Origin: JAYODZ01 sp965660195
GTDB taxonomy: Bacteria; Pseudomonadota; Alphaproteobacteria; RS24
DNA length: 11,433 nt
Direction: 5' to 3'
Assembly: GCA_965660195.1 (NCBI GenBank)
Contig: CBFHZM010000058.1
Span: 1 to 11,433, forward strand
Shown piece after piece: positions 8,460 through 11,433 of the stretch (positions are counted from its first letter, which is position 1; every line of letters starts with the position of its first letter). Position numbers and translations under genes: made by a program. The notes under the pieces were generated by a model. The model searched no databases. It was not told the origin of the DNA and was given only the letters and a program-made list of their open reading frames with translations.

Positions 8460-9608
8460 TCACTGCCCGAATAATAAGTGCGCAAAACTGGCAAAAGCGC
8501 GACCAAACAAACCAGCCCGCTCGACATCACGAGCAGCCACCAAATCAAAATCTTGCGATGCCATATTGGCCGCCGTCACCCGCAAAGTCGCCAGTTTTTG
8601 CCCCTGCTGAATAGGTGCAAATACCGGGGTATCATATGTCACCGTGGCCGCTACCGAGCGACGGCCAACCTGAGGTAAAATGGCTTTAATTTGTTTCCGC
8701 GGCACCAGCGCAATACGCTGGTCACTCCCATGCCAAACCGGAATATCCGCCACCACTTCGCCGCCATCATAAAGCACTTCACTGGCAAAAGACCTTAGCG
8801 ACCAGTTAAGCATCGAACGTGCCTCACTGGCGCGGTGACGGGCATCGCGCAGACCGTTGAGCACCATAATAATCCGCCGTCCGTTAACCTCGGCCGAGCC
8901 AACAAGACCGTAACCGGACTCGATCGTATGGCCGGTCTTTAGGCCATCCGCCCCCATATTTGCAAACAAAAGCGGATTGCGGTTCGACTGCCTGATACCA
9001 TTCCCAGTGAAAGAGCTCTCAGCAAACATAGGGTAATAGCCACTATAATCGCGGATTAAAATCGTTGCCAGCTTCGCCAAATCACGGGCCGACATGCGGT
9101 GCTCTGGATCGGGCAGGCCGGTCGAATTGGTAAAGCTCGATTCAGTGAGGCCCAACTCACGCGCACGGCTGGTCATGGCAAGCGCAAAATTTTCTTCCGA
9201 GCCGCTCAACCCTTCCGCCAAAACAATACAAGCGTCATTGCCCGATTGAACAATCACGCCGCGCAAGAGATCTTCCACACGGACTTTACTGCGGGCATCT
9301 AGGAACATGGTTGAGCCGCCCGATTTTGCACCGCCCTCACGCCAAGCTTTGTCGCTGACATAGAACTCATCATCGAGCGAAATGCGCCCGTCTTTTAACG
9401 CCTCAAACACCATCAACACGGTCATCAATTTGCTCATGCTGGCCGGCGCCATCGGTGCATCAGCATTTTTCTCGAACAAGGTCACCCCCGTCTCCATATC
9501 AATGACGACGGCATAATCAGCATCGGTCGTCTGGGCATAACTTGGAGCACTCAGAACAAAGCTCACCATAATGGCCAAAAGCCAACAATAAAGATGTTTG
9601 GTCATCAT
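8460..9608 (-). CDS. dacC: D-alanyl-D-alanine carboxypeptidase (PBP5/6-like, peptidase S11)
   Basis: This periplasmic serine enzyme removes the terminal D-Ala from peptidoglycan pentapeptides and so limits cross-linking. From ATG 9608 the protein has 382 residues. A signal peptide (1-25) ends at the likely signal peptidase I site SYA|Q. The catalytic triad of motifs is complete: SMSK (57-60, nucleophile S57), SGN (122-124) and KTG (224-226). A PBP5-type C-terminal beta domain follows (about 275-360), and the last 20 or so residues form an amphipathic helix (GLFGRAFASFAHLLFG) expected to tether it to the membrane. The start is set by AAGGAG ending 6 nt upstream; an earlier in-frame codon at 9677 would put a basic extension before the signal peptide and run into rlpA. 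A second ATG follows at 9605. It lies 16 nt after rlpA. The symbol among dacA/C/D is not certain. Confidence 0.93.
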   Translation of the reverse strand: MMTKHLYCWLLAIMVSFVLSAPSYAQTTDADYAVVIDMETGVTLFEKNADAPMAPASMSKLMTVLMVFEALKDGRISLDDEFYVSDKAWREGGAKSGGSTMFLDARSKVRVEDLLRGVIVQSGNDACIVLAEGLSGSEENFALAMTSRARELGLTESSFTNSTGLPDPEHRMSARDLAKLATILIRDYSGYYPMFAESSFTGNGIRQSNRNPLLFANMGADGLKTGHTIESGYGLVGSAEVNGRRIIMVLNGLRDARHRASEARSMLNWSLRSFASEVLYDGGEVVADIPVWHGSDQRIALVPRKQIKAILPQVGRRSVAATVTYDTPVFAPIQQGQKLATLRVTAANMASQDFDLVAARDVERAGLFGRAFASFAHLLFGQ

Positions 9609-9624
9609 CTCCTGCTCCTTCTTC

Positions 9625-10515
9625 CTAGGGGTTTGTAATAAAGGCATCGGCATATCCCGCCGCCTCGAGGCGCGCAACCAGCCCTTCCATCATTGTCCGA
9701 ACATTGGCACCACCCACGACAACACGATAGAGTGGCCTTCCATCTCGCTCGACAGCAATCACTTCGCTCGGCCCCATGCTGTTCACTTGTACAGCCATAG
9801 CTTTAGCACTCTCGAGTGAAGAAAACACTCCGAGCTGGACAGTGTAGAGCGATTTCGATGGCTGCGACTGGCTTTCGCTAGACACGGCGCCACCATCGAG
9901 TGTGTGCGTGGTCACCTTTGTAATTGGCGCCGCTATAGCCTGCCGTTGATCAGCGGGTGTACTTGGCTTCTTCGTGATGAAGCTCTCTTCTTCAACCCCA
10001 AAGATTCGGCGTCCAGATTTATCGTAAAGCGGCGCTCGGCCGAGATATTCAACTCGCACCCGCGCTGTGCCTTTTTCAAGAAACCCTAAAACCTCAGCCG
10101 CGCGGCGCGACATATCAATCTCACGGTTTTTCTTAAACGGCCCGCGATCATTGACCCGCACAATAATTGAACGATCATTCTCTAAGTTAGTTACCCGCAC
10201 GCGCACCGGCATTGGCAAAGTGGGATGCGCAGCCGTCAGCAGATTCATGTTGAAAATTTCTCCATTGGCCGTCCGCCGACCATGAAATTTCGGGCCATAC
10301 CAAGAGGCAACCCCCGTAGCCACGTAAGCCGTGTCCTCTTGCGGGTAATACCACGCGCCTTCGATTTGATACGGCGTTCCGATTTTATAAATGCCGCCGG
10401 CCGAGGCGCGACGCCCATCCAAGCCTTCCTCGCCGCTACCAACAATCGGAACTGAGCCGCAGGCAGCGACCAAAAAAACACCGATGAGAGCCAAGCTCGA
10501 AAAACCGCGTTTCAT
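9625..10515 (-). CDS. rlpA: RlpA septal-ring lipoprotein with SPOR domain (lytic transglycosylase family)
   Basis: RlpA proteins are outer-membrane lipoproteins; the Pseudomonas member is a lytic transglycosylase acting on denuded glycan strands at the septum. The 296-residue protein has a lipoprotein signal with lipobox LVAAC (acylated C19). The RlpA-like double-psi beta-barrel (about 66-157) has the signatures ASWYGPKFHG, RTANGE and VNDRGPF. A Ser/Gln/Thr-rich linker (about 175-220) leads to a C-terminal SPOR domain (222-294), which binds denuded peptidoglycan. The ATG at 10515 has GAGG 6 nt upstream. It is the first gene of the run rlpA-dacC-tmk-holB-metG, so an upstream promoter is expected in the 85-bp gap before it. 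Whether this protein is enzymatically active cannot be judged from the motifs alone. Confidence 0.93.
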   Translation of the reverse strand: MKRGFSSLALIGVFLVAACGSVPIVGSGEEGLDGRRASAGGIYKIGTPYQIEGAWYYPQEDTAYVATGVASWYGPKFHGRRTANGEIFNMNLLTAAHPTLPMPVRVRVTNLENDRSIIVRVNDRGPFKKNREIDMSRRAAEVLGFLEKGTARVRVEYLGRAPLYDKSGRRIFGVEEESFITKKPSTPADQRQAIAAPITKVTTHTLDGGAVSSESQSQPSKSLYTVQLGVFSSLESAKAMAVQVNSMGPSEVIAVERDGRPLYRVVVGGANVRTMMEGLVARLEAAGYADAFITNP

Positions 10516-10535
10516 AAAACACCTCGATAAAGGGT

Positions 10536-10563
10536 TTTATAGGCAGATTCGGAACGATTTCGA
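10536..10563 (-). promoter_or_regulatory. Candidate promoter of the rlpA operon
   Basis: On the minus strand TCGAAA (10563-10558) and TATAAA (10541-10536) are 16 bp apart, in the 85-bp gap between the GFA-family gene and rlpA. The -10 is good and the -35 weak. It would give a short leader of about 13 nt that still includes the rlpA Shine-Dalgarno sequence. I see no intrinsic terminator in the gap, so read-through from the upstream gene is possible. Confidence 0.25.
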
Positions 10564-10600
10564 CACTTTCAAGGGGTAAAAAAGCTCTGTCTCGCAAACT

Positions 10601-11029
10601 CTATTCGGGGAGAGTTTCACCTGAGCCACCCATTTCAGAGGGTATATCGCTGAGCTTCGGCAAACCATCATGAACCGAAAGCACGGATTCTGAATAAAAC
10701 ACATGCATAGATGGTTGATAATCAAAATCTTTAATTACAGCGGCATATACATCAACCATCCCCATATGCGGATGATCAGTCATCAAATGGCCGCCACATT
10801 GGCTGCACCATTTACGATGGCTGTTATCGGTCTTGGCAAAGCTTTGGATATGCTCGCCGCCGCGCACTACTTTAACGTCCGAAGGTTGCCAGAGCGAAAA
10901 AGCATTCACTGGACCAGCCGACCAGTGCCTGCAGGATTCGCAATGGCAATAGCCCATCGCCGCGGGTTCCCCCACAATTTCAAGCTCAACAGCTCCGCAA
11001 AAACAACTTCCATGATGAATGTTAGGCAT
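10601..11029 (-). CDS. GFA family protein (CENP-V/glutathione-dependent formaldehyde-activating fold)
   Basis: The 142-residue protein carries the zinc-cysteine pattern of the GFA family: CFC (9-11) in the SCFCGAVELEI opening, CHCESC (28-33), and WCSQC (74-78) in the segment RKWCSQCGGHLMT. In this fold the cysteines hold two zinc ions. The founding member Gfa was described as speeding formaldehyde-glutathione adduct formation, but most members have no proven substrate, so I give no specific function. The ATG at 11029 has a very strong AGGAGG 5 nt upstream (GAGGAGGGGGCATG), suggesting good translation. It ends 85 nt before rlpA in the same direction and is probably its own transcription unit, divergent from the tRNA gene on the right. 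Nothing nearby suggests a C1-metabolism operon. Confidence 0.9.
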   Translation of the reverse strand: MPNIHHGSCFCGAVELEIVGEPAAMGYCHCESCRHWSAGPVNAFSLWQPSDVKVVRGGEHIQSFAKTDNSHRKWCSQCGGHLMTDHPHMGMVDVYAAVIKDFDYQPSMHVFYSESVLSVHDGLPKLSDIPSEMGGSGETLPE

Positions 11030-11200
11030 GCCCCCTCCTCATATGAATGCCAATGACCGCCGATCCTGAGCGGATAGTGTAAGTTTAACCTTGTCCCGGC
11101 ATGCGCTTCAACTCTTGCCGCCAAAATTTTCGTAAATACCTGAGATAATGCATCCCCCATACTGACCGCAGGTGCTACATAAAAAAATCGCCCAAAGCGC

Positions 11201-11229
11201 TTGAACTTTGCCTCAGCGCCTCGTATGAA
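11201..11229 (+). promoter_or_regulatory. Candidate promoter of the tRNA-Ser gene
   Basis: TTGAAC (11201-11206) and TATGAA (11224-11229) are separated by exactly 17 bp. Each matches the sigma-70 consensus at 4 of 6 positions. Initiation would fall around 11236, only a few bases before the mature tRNA 5' end at 11241, so the precursor leader would be very short. Confidence 0.5.
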
Positions 11230-11240
11230 GAGACTGGTTC

Positions 11241-11330
11241 GGAGAGGTGGCTGAGTGGTTGAAAGCGGCGGTCTTGAAAACCGTTGAGCGTTTGCGCGTT
11301 CCGGGGGTTCGAATCCCTCCCTCTCCGCCA
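11241..11330 (+). tRNA. tRNA-Ser (anticodon UGA), CCA encoded
   Basis: A 90-nt class II tRNA. The acceptor stem GGAGAGG pairs with CCTCTCC (11320-11326), followed by discriminator G and an encoded CCA. The anticodon stem (11268-11272 with 11280-11284) holds loop CTTGAAA, with anticodon TGA at 11275-11277, reading UCA and other UCN serine codons. A long variable arm (GAGCG paired with CGTTC, 11286-11301) is typical of serine tRNAs. The T arm has a 5-bp stem around TTCGAAT. It is the only plus-strand gene here. Its 3' end borders AT-rich DNA and could serve as a site for tyrosine recombinases. Confidence 0.97.
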
Positions 11331-11345
11331 CTATTTAAAGTTATC

Positions 11346-11367
11346 TATATGATTTAATTATCATATA
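11346..11367. repeat. 8+8 bp inverted repeat downstream of tRNA-Ser
   Basis: TATATGAT and ATCATATA flank a 6-nt spacer TTAATT, starting 16 nt after the tRNA 3' end. The all but GC-free stem would be weak as a terminator and is not followed by a T run. It could be a protein-binding site or simply AT-rich coincidence. Confidence 0.4.
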
Positions 11368-11384
11368 AATTCCGGCCGGCCATA

Positions 11385-11405
11385 TAACCTACAATTTAAC
11401 CTACA
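11385..11405. repeat. Short direct repeat, two TAACCTACA copies 12 bp apart
   Basis: TAACCTACA occurs at 11385-11393 and again at 11397-11405, in the same orientation and exactly 12 bp apart; both copies run on into an ATTT-like tract. Spaced short direct repeats beside a tRNA 3' end are seen at arm-type sites of integrase attachment regions, but two copies are thin evidence. Confidence 0.4.
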
Positions 11406-11433
11406 TTTGCGTCTGGTAATACAGCCCTCTCGT

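Noticed and set aside
10906..11331. A 141-codon minus-strand frame whose product starts MAEREGFEPP
   Set aside because: Its first third is the antisense of the tRNA-Ser gene, a known source of false proteins with this N-terminus, and the rest overlaps the GFA gene in another frame.
1..11433. Search for CRISPR arrays, transposase genes, toxin-antitoxin pairs, riboswitches or defence genes
   Set aside because: No regularly spaced repeats, transposase-like protein or small gene pair was seen; nearly all the sequence is filled by housekeeping genes.

Overview
This window looks like chromosomal DNA of an alphaproteobacterium with roughly balanced base composition. The assignment rests on gene content and order: an ntrY-ntrX-trkA run, an rlpA-dacC-tmk-holB-metG run, an NtrX without the GAFTGA loop, and a methionyl-tRNA synthetase without the zinc-binding cysteines. 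I cannot name the species. A marine or free-living member outside the high-GC groups would fit, but that is inference.

Layout. All protein genes read on the minus strand, so transcription runs from right to left. At the far left (1-54) are the first 18 codons of a gene starting 4 nt after the trkA stop; its N-terminus resembles TrkH. Next come trkA (59-1435), ntrX (1451-2851) and ntrY (2841-5075), a tight cluster coupling a membrane sensor kinase, its response regulator and potassium uptake. A 94-bp spacer holding a perfect 8+8 bp inverted repeat separates ntrY from metG. Then come metG (5170-6732), holB (6725-7801), tmk (7827-8453), dacC (8460-9608) and rlpA (9625-10515), packed with overlaps or gaps of 25 nt or less and probably one operon. 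Upstream lies a separate small GFA-family gene (10601-11029). A plus-strand tRNA-Ser(UGA) gene with encoded CCA (11241-11330) follows, preceded by a good promoter. The last 103 bp are AT-rich and contain short inverted and direct repeats.

How the genes work together. The rlpA/dacC pair serves cell-wall maturation: a SPOR-domain lipoprotein and a D,D-carboxypeptidase. It is joined to dTMP phosphorylation (tmk), clamp loading (holB) and Met-tRNA charging (metG). The ntrYX-trkA block probably senses an extracytoplasmic signal through NtrY and acts through NtrX, with TrkA and the presumed TrkH forming a K+ uptake system.

Novelty. Most of the window is ordinary housekeeping DNA and I see no clear new system. 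The places worth a second look are the metG/ntrY junction with its palindrome, the AT-rich repeat-bearing DNA beside the tRNA-Ser gene (a possible integration site), and the unannotated gene start at the left edge.
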